Of a stretch of DNA of 6,537 nucleotides, positions 1 to 5,077 are shown piece after piece. Below the pieces are notes generated by a model. The model had not been told where the DNA came from, searched no databases, and was given only the letters and a program-made list of their open reading frames with translations. How positions within the stretch are numbered: the stretch's first letter is position 1; every line of letters begins with the position of its first letter. The translations under genes were made by a program, and so were the position numbers. The stretch spans positions 1 through 6,537 of the forward strand of contig CAOKJJ010000235.1 in the NCBI GenBank assembly GCA_948468465.1. The letters run 5' to 3'. The DNA comes from an uncultured Eubacterium sp. GTDB taxonomy: Bacteria; Bacillota_A; Clostridia; Lachnospirales; Lachnospiraceae.

Positions 1-65
1 GAGTAGGAGCCGAAATCCAGGCCCCGCCCCTCATCCAGCGTCCGCATAGCCACCAAAAAAAACAC
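1..65 (-). CDS. Possible third gene of the two-component operon, 5' end only (runs off the window)
   Basis: A reading frame opens 11 bases after the stop codon of the response regulator and stays open to the window edge. The favoured start is a GTG at 65-63, because an AAGGAA ribosome binding site (78-73, overlapping the regulator stop) lies 7 bases upstream of it. The visible residues are MFFLVAMRTLDEGRGLDFGS followed by Y. An ATG at 70-68 in another frame also stays open, but it is only 2 bases from the binding site and encodes an odd Trp/Cys-rich string. An ATG at 47-45, within the favoured frame, is a further possible start. The stretch is more GC-rich than the genes beside it. Only about 21 codons are visible, so no family can be assigned, and chance openness over this length is quite possible. 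Co-transcription with the kinase and regulator is inferred from spacing alone. Confidence 0.3.
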   Translation of the reverse strand, partial: MFFLVAMRTLDEGRGLDFGSY

Positions 66-76
66 GTCATAGTTCC

Positions 77-766
77 TTATAGTTTAAATCTGTACCCGAC
101 CCCCCAGATCGTTTCAATGTACTGAGGCTTTGCCGTATTTATCTCGATTTTTTCCCGAATCTTTTTTATGTGTACAGTTACCGTCGCAATGTCTCCCACT
201 GACTCCATATCCCAGATTTCTTTAAAAAGCTCATCTTTTGTAAACACACGGTTGGGATTCTGCGCCAAAAATACCAGCAGGTCAAACTCTTTTGTCGTAA
301 ACTGCTTTTCTTCTTCGTTAATCCAGACACGTCTGGCTGTTTTGTCAATGCGGATGCCCCGGATTTCCACGATATCGTTCTGCGGAACTCCGCTTCCAAT
401 CAGTCTTTCATATCTGGCCAAATGCGCCTTAACCCTTGCTACAAGCTCGCTCGGAGAAAACGGCTTTGTCACATAATCGTCTGCCCCCATGCCAAGTCCG
501 CGTATTTTGTCTATATCATCTTTTTTGGCGGATACCATTAATATCGGCAGGTTTTTATGCTCCCGAATCCGTCTGCACACCTCAAATCCATCCATCCCTG
601 GCAGCATCAGATCCAGAATCACCATATTATAGTCCTCTTCCAGTACTTTTTTCAGACCTGTTTCCCCGTTTGTTTCGATCTCAACCTGAAAGCCGCTCAG
701 CTCCAGATAATCTTTTTCCAGCTCTGCAATCGTCATTTCATCTTCAATTATCAATATTCTGCTCAT
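77..766 (-). CDS. OmpR/PhoB-family response regulator
   Basis: A 229-residue cytoplasmic DNA-binding response regulator, of normal length for the family. The receiver domain spans about residues 3-115. It shows the acidic pair E8/D9, the phospho-acceptor D52 in the motif LDLMLPGMDG, the conserved Ser at 79 in LMVSA, and K101 in the KPFSPSEL motif. A linker of about 15 residues leads to a winged-helix OmpR-type DNA-binding domain (about 131-229), with the typical FTTKEFDLLVFLAQN and WGVGYRFKL signatures. The partner is the kinase encoded just upstream: the kinase stop lies inside this gene, so the two overlap by 23 bases. The ATG at 766 is supported by a perfect AGGAGG at 778-773 with 6-base spacing. 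Family membership is firm. Target genes cannot be read from the sequence, and the similarity to VanR/PhoP-like regulators is too general to justify a symbol. Confidence 0.95.
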   Translation of the reverse strand: MSRILIIEDEMTIAELEKDYLELSGFQVEIETNGETGLKKVLEEDYNMVILDLMLPGMDGFEVCRRIREHKNLPILMVSAKKDDIDKIRGLGMGADDYVTKPFSPSELVARVKAHLARYERLIGSGVPQNDIVEIRGIRIDKTARRVWINEEEKQFTTKEFDLLVFLAQNPNRVFTKDELFKEIWDMESVGDIATVTVHIKKIREKIEINTAKPQYIETIWGVGYRFKL

Positions 767-1892
767 TTGGAACCTCCTGATATTTTCGTATTACAAAATA
801 CATCACTGTACCTGTGGATTCTTTGCTCGTCGCCCAGATTTTTCCGCTGTGGTCTTCAATGATCTTTTTCACGATTGACAGTCCGATTCCGCTGCCGCCG
901 GTTGCAGAATTTCTGGAAGCATCGGTCCGGTAAAACCTGTCAAAAATAAACGGCAGATCTTTCTGCCCAATCCCTTTGCCATTGTCTTCGATCTCCACCT
1001 GGATAAAATCTCCCACGTCCTTAATCCGAATGTTAATCAGTCCATGTTCTTTATCCATATATTTTACCGAATTGCCAATGATATTATCTATCACCCGTTT
1101 TAACTGTTCAGGGTCCGCGATAATCTCAACATCATCTCCGGCATAGTTGAAATAAGACAGCCCGATATGCTCTGCTTCCAGTTCCAGCCCTATTTCCTCA
1201 ATGCAGTCATTAAAATACTCACCGGCATTGATACGTTTAAAATTATATGGAATGCGGTTCGTATCAATCTTGGCATACAGCGTCAGTTCGTTAATCAGGC
1301 GGTCCATATCTATCGCCTTATTATAAATGGTACGCATATATTTATCTACTTTTTCCGGTGTATCCGCGACACCGTCCAGTATTCCTTCCACATAGCCTTT
1401 AATCGCTGTAATCGGCGTACGCAGGTCATGGGAAATATTGCTGATCAAAATCCTGTTCTGCTTTTCTGCTTCCAGCTTCTCTTCCGCTGATTCTTTCAGC
1501 CTCTTTCTCATATCTTCAAAGTTCTGGCACAGCCTGCCCATCTCATCTTTGCTGTCGGCCTCTATCGTAAAATCCAGATTGCCTTCTTTAATATTATTGG
1601 CTGCTTCTTCCAGTTTGCAGATAGGTGTTACAATACTGCGGTAAATCCAGGCCGTAATAGACAATCCGGTAGCTGCCAGTATTAATACGATGCAGACAGC
1701 CATATCTTCTACGAGCACTTCAATCTGGGACATATCTATTTTATAGGCAATCGCACCGATATCTACTCCTGTCTGCTGCGCAACGGTATTCATCTGGATC
1801 AGCCGAATCACACAAAACGCAAACAGCGCCAGAAGTATCGGCATAAACACGATTACAAAAAAGGTTATTACAAGCTTCGTACTTAGTTTCAT
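744..1892 (-). CDS. Membrane sensor histidine kinase (HAMP, HisKA, HATPase_c)
   Basis: A 382-residue inner-membrane histidine kinase, partner of the overlapping response regulator. Two hydrophobic segments (about 7-32 and 62-85) enclose a short extracytoplasmic loop of about 30 residues, so a large extracellular sensor domain is absent. A HAMP linker (about 85-136) leads to the dimerisation/phosphotransfer domain. There the phosphorylated His is H155 in NISHDLRTPITAIKGY. The ATPase domain shows the N box around N270/N274, the G1 box DNGKGIG (303-309), the F box IFDRFYR (316-322) and the G2 box GGSGIGLSI (332-340). All catalytic boxes are intact. The ATG at 1892 has a CAGGAG binding site (AGGAG at 1904-1900) 7 bases upstream. 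The order kinase-then-regulator is the less usual one for this class. The signal sensed is unknown. The short loop suggests sensing in or near the membrane, or through a partner protein, which is inference. Confidence 0.95.
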   Translation of the reverse strand: MKLSTKLVITFFVIVFMPILLALFAFCVIRLIQMNTVAQQTGVDIGAIAYKIDMSQIEVLVEDMAVCIVLILAATGLSITAWIYRSIVTPICKLEEAANNIKEGNLDFTIEADSKDEMGRLCQNFEDMRKRLKESAEEKLEAEKQNRILISNISHDLRTPITAIKGYVEGILDGVADTPEKVDKYMRTIYNKAIDMDRLINELTLYAKIDTNRIPYNFKRINAGEYFNDCIEEIGLELEAEHIGLSYFNYAGDDVEIIADPEQLKRVIDNIIGNSVKYMDKEHGLINIRIKDVGDFIQVEIEDNGKGIGQKDLPFIFDRFYRTDASRNSATGGSGIGLSIVKKIIEDHSGKIWATSKESTGTVMYFVIRKYQEVPNEQNIDN

Positions 1893-1916
1893 ATACAGAC
1901 TCCTGTTTTAATAGGC

Positions 1917-1959
1917 AAAAAAATAACTGCAGCGGTGCCTCACACACCGCAGCAGTTAT
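1917..1959 (-). terminator. Intrinsic terminator just before the kinase gene (candidate attenuator)
   Basis: Read on the minus strand, the arms 1959-1945 and 1937-1923 form a 15-bp stem with one A-A mismatch and a 7-base loop, followed at once by seven T residues (1923-1917). This is a textbook Rho-independent terminator. It ends only 12 bases before the kinase ribosome binding site, so it would stop transcripts before they enter the kinase gene. It may simply end metK transcripts (the metK stop is about 175 bases upstream, with no better terminator between). However, the candidate kinase promoters lie upstream of it, so those transcripts must also read through it. That placement fits an attenuator. 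On the plus strand there is no T run, so it acts in one direction. Confidence 0.85.
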
Positions 1960-1975
1960 GTTCTAACGTAAGCAT
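1940..1975 (-). CDS. Candidate 11-codon leader peptide overlapping the terminator stem
   Basis: From the ATG at 1975 the frame reads MLTLEHNCCGV and stops with TGA at 1942-1940, inside the loop of the terminator at 1917-1959. The two adjacent Cys codons (1954-1949) and the following Gly codon lie within the first arm of the terminator stem. A ribosome paused there would mask that arm and prevent termination. The weak point is initiation: only GCGGAAAC precedes the ATG, which is a poor ribosome binding site, and the nearer candidate promoter would give a 5' leader of only about 10 bases. The ORF could be a chance product of the palindrome. It is reported because its position relative to the terminator is what a leader-peptide attenuator needs. 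Confidence 0.25.
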   Translation of the reverse strand: MLTLEHNCCGV

Positions 1976-1991
1976 GTTTCCGCTATCCGTT

Positions 1992-2000
1992 ATTATAACA
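1992..2000 (-). promoter_or_regulatory. Candidate extended -10 promoter for the kinase-regulator operon
   Basis: The minus strand carries TGTTATAAT, a perfect extended -10 element (TG, one base, TATAAT). No good -35 box lies 17 bases upstream (ATGAGA there), which is tolerated by extended -10 promoters. Transcription would start near 1985, about 10 bases before the small leader ORF and about 95 bases before the kinase start. All of its transcripts would pass through the terminator at 1917-1959. Confidence 0.55.
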
Positions 2001-2056
2001 TGTGCCTTCCCATTTCTCATAAAATTTCGAAAAAAAGATTCTTAATTTTTTCTAAA

Positions 2057-2085
2057 ATTATATGCTTTTAACATGCTCTAAGCAA
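2057..2085 (-). promoter_or_regulatory. Second candidate sigma-A promoter upstream of the kinase
   Basis: On the minus strand TTGCTT (2085-2080) and a perfect TATAAT (2062-2057) are separated by exactly 17 bases. Transcription would start near 2050, giving a leader of about 160 bases that includes the leader ORF and terminator. The -35 match is only partial and the surroundings are AT-rich, so a chance match is possible. Confidence 0.4.
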
Positions 2086-2133
2086 TTCATTCTGTGACAT
2101 CCAGGGTGTGGCATCTGTTCCATGGCGTTCGGA

Positions 2134-3324
2134 CTATGCCAGATATTTCTTTAACGCATCTACTTTATCCAGCGCTTCCCAAGGCAGCTGCAAATCATTT
2201 CTGCCAAAGTGTCCATAAGCTGCCGTCTGCTTATAGATCGGCCTTCTTAAATCAAGCATCTTAATAATGCCTGCCGGACGCAGGTCAAAATTCTCACGTA
2301 CAATAGCCACAAGCTGTTCATTCGAGAGCTTGCCTGTTCCAAACGTATCTACCATGACTGATGTAGGCTGTGCGACACCGATTGCATAGGACAGCTGGAT
2401 TTCACATCTATCAGCCAGACCGGCAGCTACGATATTTTTTGCCACATACCGTGCCGCATAAGCAGCGGAACGGTCTACTTTTGTACAGTCTTTACCGGAA
2501 AAAGCACCGCCGCCATGACGTGCATATCCGCCGTATGTATCTACAATAATTTTTCTTCCGGTCAGACCTGCATCACCCTGCGGTCCTCCGATTACAAATC
2601 TTCCGGTAGGATTAATGAAAAATTTCGTATCCGGGTCAATCATATCCTTTGGAATGATCGGTTCAAACACATATTTCATAATATCTGTATGAATCTGTTC
2701 CTGAGCAACCTCGGCATCATGCTGCGTGGACAAAACAACTGCTTCCAGTCTCTTAGGCCTGCCCGCCTCATCATACTCTACCGATACCTGTGTCTTTCCG
2801 TCCGGACGCAGATATTTCAGCGTGCCGTCTTTGCGTACTTTAGTCAGCTGCAGTGCCAGCTTATGCGCAAGGGAAATCGGATACGGCATATAGCTTTCCG
2901 TTTCATTCGTTGCATAGCCAAACATCATACCCTGGTCGCCTGCGCCAATGGCATCCAGTTCCTCGTCTGTCATTTTATTTTCTTTTGCTTCCAGCGCCTT
3001 ATCTACACCCATTGCAATATCTGCAGACTGTCTGTCCAGAGCAGAAAAAACGGCACATGTATTGCAGTCAAATCCCATCTTTGCATCGTTATAGCCAATT
3101 TCATTTACAGTCTTTCTTACGATGGACGGAATATCCAGCTGCGCTTTTGTCGTAATCTCTCCGGTTACAAGCACAAACCCTGTACAGCATGCTGTTTCAC
3201 ATGCGACCCGGCTCATCGGGTCCTGTTCCATGCAGGCATCCAGCACTGCATCTGATATGGCATCGCACACTTTGTCCGGATGTCCTTCAGTTACTGATTC
3301 TGATGTAAATAATAACTTTTCCAT
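2134..3324 (-). CDS. metK: S-adenosylmethionine synthetase (methionine adenosyltransferase)
   Basis: This cytoplasmic enzyme makes S-adenosylmethionine from ATP and L-methionine, releasing phosphate and pyrophosphate. It acts as a tetramer that needs Mg2+ and K+. The product has 396 residues, a normal full length. Visible signatures are [12 protein letters not shown] (7-18, with the active-site His15 and Asp17), the first family signature [12 protein letters not shown] (127-138) and the P-loop-like second signature GGGAFSGKD (271-279). The chosen start is the ATG at 3324. It gives the classic N-terminus [11 protein letters not shown] and has an AAAGGA site 6 bases upstream. A further in-frame ATG at 3393 is rejected because it lies in the loop of the riboswitch terminator and has no binding site. 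The gene is monocistronic, controlled by the SAM-I riboswitch in its leader, so its own product should shut it off. No residue is missing. Confidence 0.99.
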   Translation of the reverse strand: MEKLLFTSESVTEGHPDKVCDAISDAVLDACMEQDPMSRVACETACCTGFVLVTGEITTKAQLDIPSIVRKTVNEIGYNDAKMGFDCNTCAVFSALDRQSADIAMGVDKALEAKENKMTDEELDAIGAGDQGMMFGYATNETESYMPYPISLAHKLALQLTKVRKDGTLKYLRPDGKTQVSVEYDEAGRPKRLEAVVLSTQHDAEVAQEQIHTDIMKYVFEPIIPKDMIDPDTKFFINPTGRFVIGGPQGDAGLTGRKIIVDTYGGYARHGGGAFSGKDCTKVDRSAAYAARYVAKNIVAAGLADRCEIQLSYAIGVAQPTSVMVDTFGTGKLSNEQLVAIVRENFDLRPAGIIKMLDLRRPIYKQTAAYGHFGRNDLQLPWEALDKVDALKKYLA

Positions 3325-3374
3325 ACTTTTTCCTTTCGTTGTTTCCACATTTGATTCACCTATTTCGCTGCAAC

Positions 3375-3404
3375 AAAAAACAGGTTCGCTCATAAGCGGA
3401 CCTG
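3375..3404 (-). terminator. Terminator of the metK SAM-I riboswitch (expression platform)
   Basis: On the minus strand CAGGT-C-CGCT, loop TATG, AGCG-A-ACCTG (3404-3381) is followed by six T residues (3380-3375). The competing antiterminator can be read directly. The 3' strand of aptamer stem P1, AATAAGAGG (3435-3427), can pair with CCGCTTAT (3399-3392) in the terminator's first arm. In the same fold, ACCT just upstream of the terminator pairs with its AGGT. With SAM bound, P1 forms, the antiterminator cannot, and transcription stops before metK. Confidence 0.92.
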
Positions 3405-3427
3405 ACTCTAGGTTAAATCATCAAATC

Positions 3428-3531
3428 CTCTTATTGTTCGATTACTCGCTCAGGTTGGCACCTTCCACGCATTTGCAGGGGGTTGCCGTGACTTCACAGA
3501 TCCTTTGTATCTCCATCACTCTGAATAAGAG
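3428..3531 (-). promoter_or_regulatory. SAM-I (S-box) riboswitch aptamer
   Basis: The metK leader carries the S-box hallmarks in order on the minus strand: the P1 5' strand CTCTTATT followed by CAGAG, then GATGGAGATA, then GTGAAGTCACGGCAACC, then GGAAGGTGCCAACCTGAGCGAG, and finally the P1 3' strand AATAAGAG. P1 strands are 3531-3524 and 3435-3428 and pair perfectly over 8 bp. The family binds S-adenosylmethionine and represses methionine/SAM genes. Here it precedes the SAM synthetase itself, giving feedback control. The length of 104 bases is normal. The RNA family and ligand are established knowledge; occupancy and regulation in this organism are inferred. Confidence 0.97.
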
Positions 3532-3576
3532 AAAAATCGTATGCAATTTTCGAATTTTCAAATCTAACACATATAG

Positions 3577-3605
3577 ACAATACAACAAATGAGCAGAAAA
3601 GTCAA
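3577..3605 (-). promoter_or_regulatory. metK promoter (candidate)
   Basis: On the minus strand TTGACT (3605-3600) and TATTGT (3582-3577) are separated by 17 bases. Transcription would start near 3570, about 40 bases before the riboswitch aptamer and 245 bases before the metK ATG, a usual leader length for S-box genes. An alternative overlapping promoter is TTGTTG (3588-3583) with the extended -10 TGTTAGATT (3569-3561), spaced 16 bases. The sequence alone does not decide between them. Confidence 0.6.
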
Positions 3606-3614
3606 TGCTAAATA

Positions 3615-3643
3615 TTGACATTTTCTACTTTTAATCAGATAAT
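3615..3643 (+). promoter_or_regulatory. Near-consensus sigma-A promoter for the HD-GYP gene
   Basis: A perfect TTGACA (3615-3620), exactly 17 bases, and GATAAT (3638-3643, five of six matches to TATAAT). It points to the HD-GYP gene, about 280 bases downstream. Its -35 box faces the metK -35 box, and together they form the inverted repeat GTCAAT...ATTGAC (3601-3619). The expected start site (near 3650) falls in the first bases of the inserted element that begins at 3647. No comparable promoter was seen between the element and the gene. Confidence 0.7.
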
Positions 3644-3646
3644 AGG
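3639..3646. repeat. Left copy of 8-bp target-site duplication
   Basis: ATAATAGG, repeated exactly at 3782-3789 on the other side of the element at 3647-3781. The left copy shares five bases with the -10 box of the plus-strand promoter (3638-3643). Confidence 0.85.
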
Positions 3647-3781
3647 GTAACAGTTCAGATAACCCTTGAACTGTTACGCATCCGGCCATTGAAAATCGCT
3701 TCGCGATGGGCCGGATGCCTGCAGCCACCACATTTTCATACGGTCTGCGCAGTAAATGCGCAGACCTACCTGAACTGTTAC
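3647..3781. mobile_element. 135-bp MITE-like element with 12-bp terminal inverted repeats
   Basis: The element begins GTAACAGTTCAG (3647-3658) and ends with the exact reverse complement CTGAACTGTTAC (3770-3781). It is bracketed by a perfect 8-bp direct repeat, so it shows the marks of a transposed, non-autonomous unit with no coding capacity. Inside are a third copy of the end, TGAACTGTTAC (3667-3677), which makes an 11-bp hairpin with the left end. There is also a GC-rich hairpin with 10-bp outer arms (3678-3687 and 3709-3718) and an inner ATCGC-TTC-GCGAT stem. Last comes a perfect 9-bp hairpin GGTCTGCGC...GCGCAGACC (3742-3766) with loop AGTAAAT. Ends that start with GTAA and an 8-bp duplication match what is known of the IS66 family, so an IS66-like transposase is the best guess for its mobiliser. 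None is encoded here. Confidence 0.8.
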
Positions 3782-3789
3782 ATAATAGG
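3782..3789. repeat. Right copy of 8-bp target-site duplication
   Basis: ATAATAGG, identical to 3639-3646. Removing the element and one copy restores a continuous leader reading GATAATAGGATCATG after the -10 box. Confidence 0.85.
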
Positions 3790-3802
3790 ATCATGTTCTT
3801 AC

Positions 3803-3845
3803 GGAACGCGCAGTAAATGCGCATTCCTGAGCCGTGAATAGTTAC
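3803..3845. repeat. Degenerate relative of the right half of the MITE
   Basis: A hairpin GGAA-C-GCGC, loop AGTAAAT, GCGC-A-TTCC (3803-3827) shares the core GCGCAGTAAATGCGCA exactly with the hairpin at 3742-3766. After a short spacer comes TGAATAGTTAC (3835-3845), which matches the element end TGAACTGTTAC at 9 of 11 positions. Hairpin and end occur in the same order and orientation as in the intact element, so this is probably the remnant of an older insertion or a partial duplication. No flanking duplication could be recognised for it. Confidence 0.6.
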
Positions 3846-3857
3846 GATAATCGTAAC
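3841..3857. repeat. Perfect palindrome GTTACGA-TAA-TCGTAAC
   Basis: A 7-bp inverted repeat with a 3-base centre, overlapping the end-like sequence at 3835-3845. It may be two abutting element ends (GTTAC...GTAAC) or an operator-like site. There is no T run, so it is not a terminator. Confidence 0.5.
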
Positions 3858-3922
3858 TGCTACAGATTTCACCAAATTCACAGAAGAGAAGGAACCATCA
3901 TTCGTTCCAGGGGAGGAAGTAT

Positions 3923-4858
3923 ATGAATGAAACAGCATCTGCAAATACCACGTCTAAACAACCAACTAACATACCTGTTCAAAACCGCTCATACTCACAG
4001 GAAATTCAGCAAAGTCCGGAGTTTATGAACTTTCAAGTCGACTTTGCAGTCTGCTTAAATGAATTGAAAGACTATTTTCTTACGATTATTACCGGAAATT
4101 TTAAAACGCCTGAGACGCTTTTGGAAAAAACTTCTTCCTTGCTCCGGCCAGGACAGACTACCATCGACTTGTTCGATACGCTGCATAATCTGCGCTCTGT
4201 GGACGACAGCATTTATGTACATAGCCTGAATGTTGCCCTGATCTCACGAATGATTGGAAAATGGCTGAAAATGTCTGCCGAAGATTTGGAAACACTGACA
4301 CTAGCCGGCCTTTTGCACGATATTGGCAAATCCCTGATTCCTGACGATCTGCTGAACAAGCAAGACAAACTTACGGACGAAGAATATGATCTTCTCTGCC
4401 AGCATTCCCAGCTTGGATACGATCTTTTAATGCCGCTGCCGCTGGATCCCCGTGTTAAAAAAGCTGCTTTGATGCACCACGAACGATGTGACGGCTCCGG
4501 TTATCCCGGAAAGTCCACGACAGATGAAATTGATGATTTTGCACATATCATTGCCATTGCCGATGTTTACGATGCTATGACTGCAGCCCGTACCTACCGC
4601 GCAGCTCTTTGCCCATTCCAGGTCATTGCAGAATTTGAAAAAGACGGCCTGCAGAAATATAAGCCAAAATACATTCTTACCTTTTTAGAACACATTGCTT
4701 CCACCTATCAGAACAACCGTGTACTGCTTAGCGACGGCCGCGCCGCGAATATTGTATTGCTGAACAGAAATCATCTGTCAAAACCGCTTGTCCAGCTGAA
4801 CAATGGGGAGTGTATTGATTTGGCACGATCAGAGCTATATATTAATTCACTGATTTAA
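3923..4858 (+). CDS. Stand-alone HD-GYP domain protein, probable cyclic-di-GMP phosphodiesterase
   Basis: A 311-residue soluble protein with no signal peptide or membrane segment. The HD-GYP domain covers about residues 85-262. Metal and catalytic residues are visible: H100, the HD pair H132-D133 in LLHDIGK with K136, H161, the paired H185-H186 in HHERCDGSGYP (the GYP motif at 193-195), and D214 in IAIADVYDAMTAARTYR. Proteins of this family hydrolyse cyclic-di-GMP through a bi- or trinuclear metal centre. All signature residues are present, so activity is likely but inferred. Residues 1-84 contain no recognisable receiver, PAS or GAF domain; the first 30 or so are Ser/Thr/Asn/Gln-rich and probably disordered. 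A small beta-rich tail (about 265-309) is common in Gram-positive members. The ATG has GGGGAGGA (3910-3917) 5 bases upstream. The gene is monocistronic, transcribed away from metK and towards murA, with a promoter/leader interrupted by a MITE-like element. Confidence 0.95.
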   Translation: MNETASANTTSKQPTNIPVQNRSYSQEIQQSPEFMNFQVDFAVCLNELKDYFLTIITGNFKTPETLLEKTSSLLRPGQTTIDLFDTLHNLRSVDDSIYVHSLNVALISRMIGKWLKMSAEDLETLTLAGLLHDIGKSLIPDDLLNKQDKLTDEEYDLLCQHSQLGYDLLMPLPLDPRVKKAALMHHERCDGSGYPGKSTTDEIDDFAHIIAIADVYDAMTAARTYRAALCPFQVIAEFEKDGLQKYKPKYILTFLEHIASTYQNNRVLLSDGRAANIVLLNRNHLSKPLVQLNNGECIDLARSELYINSLI

Positions 4859-4868
4859 AAGATTCCAT

Positions 4869-4985
4869 AAAATTTTCCATATAAATTTTGTATGAAACTT
4901 TCCATAAAATTTTGCATATAAATTTTCTTGAAATTTTCCATAAAATTTTACATAAAAATTTGCTTGAAATTTTGCTTGAAATTTT
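4869..4985. repeat. Degenerate 12-bp tandem repeat with regular A-tracts
   Basis: Ten successive A3-5T3-4 blocks, typically AAAATTTT or AAATTTT, are separated by short linkers such as CCAT, GCAT or CTTG. The block centres are 11 to 13.5 bases apart (mean about 12). The array starts 10 bases after the HD-GYP stop codon and ends about 18 bases before the terminator. The unit length is a multiple of three and contains no stop in several frames, which creates false small ORFs with repeating peptides on the minus strand. A-tracts bend DNA, so the array may be curved, but it could equally be a slippage product without function. Confidence 0.8.
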
Positions 4986-5002
4986 CCATAAGAAATGCAG
5001 TA

Positions 5003-5048
5003 AAAAATACCGTATGAATGTGTCGGTCCCCACTCATACGGTATTTTT
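5003..5048. terminator. Bidirectional intrinsic terminator between the HD-GYP gene and murA
   Basis: A perfect 15-bp stem AAAAATACCGTATGA (5003-5017) / TCATACGGTATTTTT (5034-5048) with a 16-base loop. The A/T-rich base of the stem gives a T run on either strand, so it can end both convergent transcripts: HD-GYP from the left and murA from the right. It lies 30 bases past the murA stop and about 145 bases past the HD-GYP stop. Confidence 0.9.
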
Positions 5049-5077
5049 ATGTTCTTCTCCATTTATCAAACATATGA

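Noticed and set aside
1741..1947. Cys-rich 68-codon minus-strand ORF
   Set aside because: It is an out-of-frame shadow of the kinase N-terminus and runs through the terminator upstream of the kinase.
2515..3255. Long 246-codon plus-strand ORF opposite metK
   Set aside because: It is antisense to a clearly real metK, has a Cys/His-rich composition typical of reverse-strand shadows, and no binding site stands out.
3325..3393. N-terminal extension of metK starting at the ATG at 3393
   Set aside because: This ATG lies in the loop of the riboswitch terminator, has no ribosome binding site, and would add 23 residues not expected in MetK.
3823..3851. Possible promoter with GATAAT at 3846-3851 between the MITE and the HD-GYP gene
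   Set aside because: No acceptable -35 sequence lies 16-18 bases upstream, and the -10 match is part of a palindrome.
3790..3922. Cyclic-di-GMP (GEMM) riboswitch in the HD-GYP leader
   Set aside because: The conserved GEMM core elements were looked for and are not present. The structure there is explained by the repeat-derived hairpins.
3564..3944. 126-codon minus-strand ORF across the metK/HD-GYP intergenic region
   Set aside because: It runs through the MITE-like element, both divergent promoters and the HD-GYP start, has no family resemblance, and its composition is that of hairpin DNA.
4869..4985. CRISPR-like array
   Set aside because: Units are about 12 bases with no distinct spacers and no cas genes nearby; it is a simple degenerate tandem repeat.
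4842..5062. Minus-strand ORFs of 63 and 71 codons, and a plus-strand ORF at 4888-5085, with repeating Lys/Phe/Tyr-rich peptides
   Set aside because: They are by-products of the 12-bp repeat, whose unit is a multiple of three and lacks stops. They also run through the terminator and have no convincing ribosome binding site.
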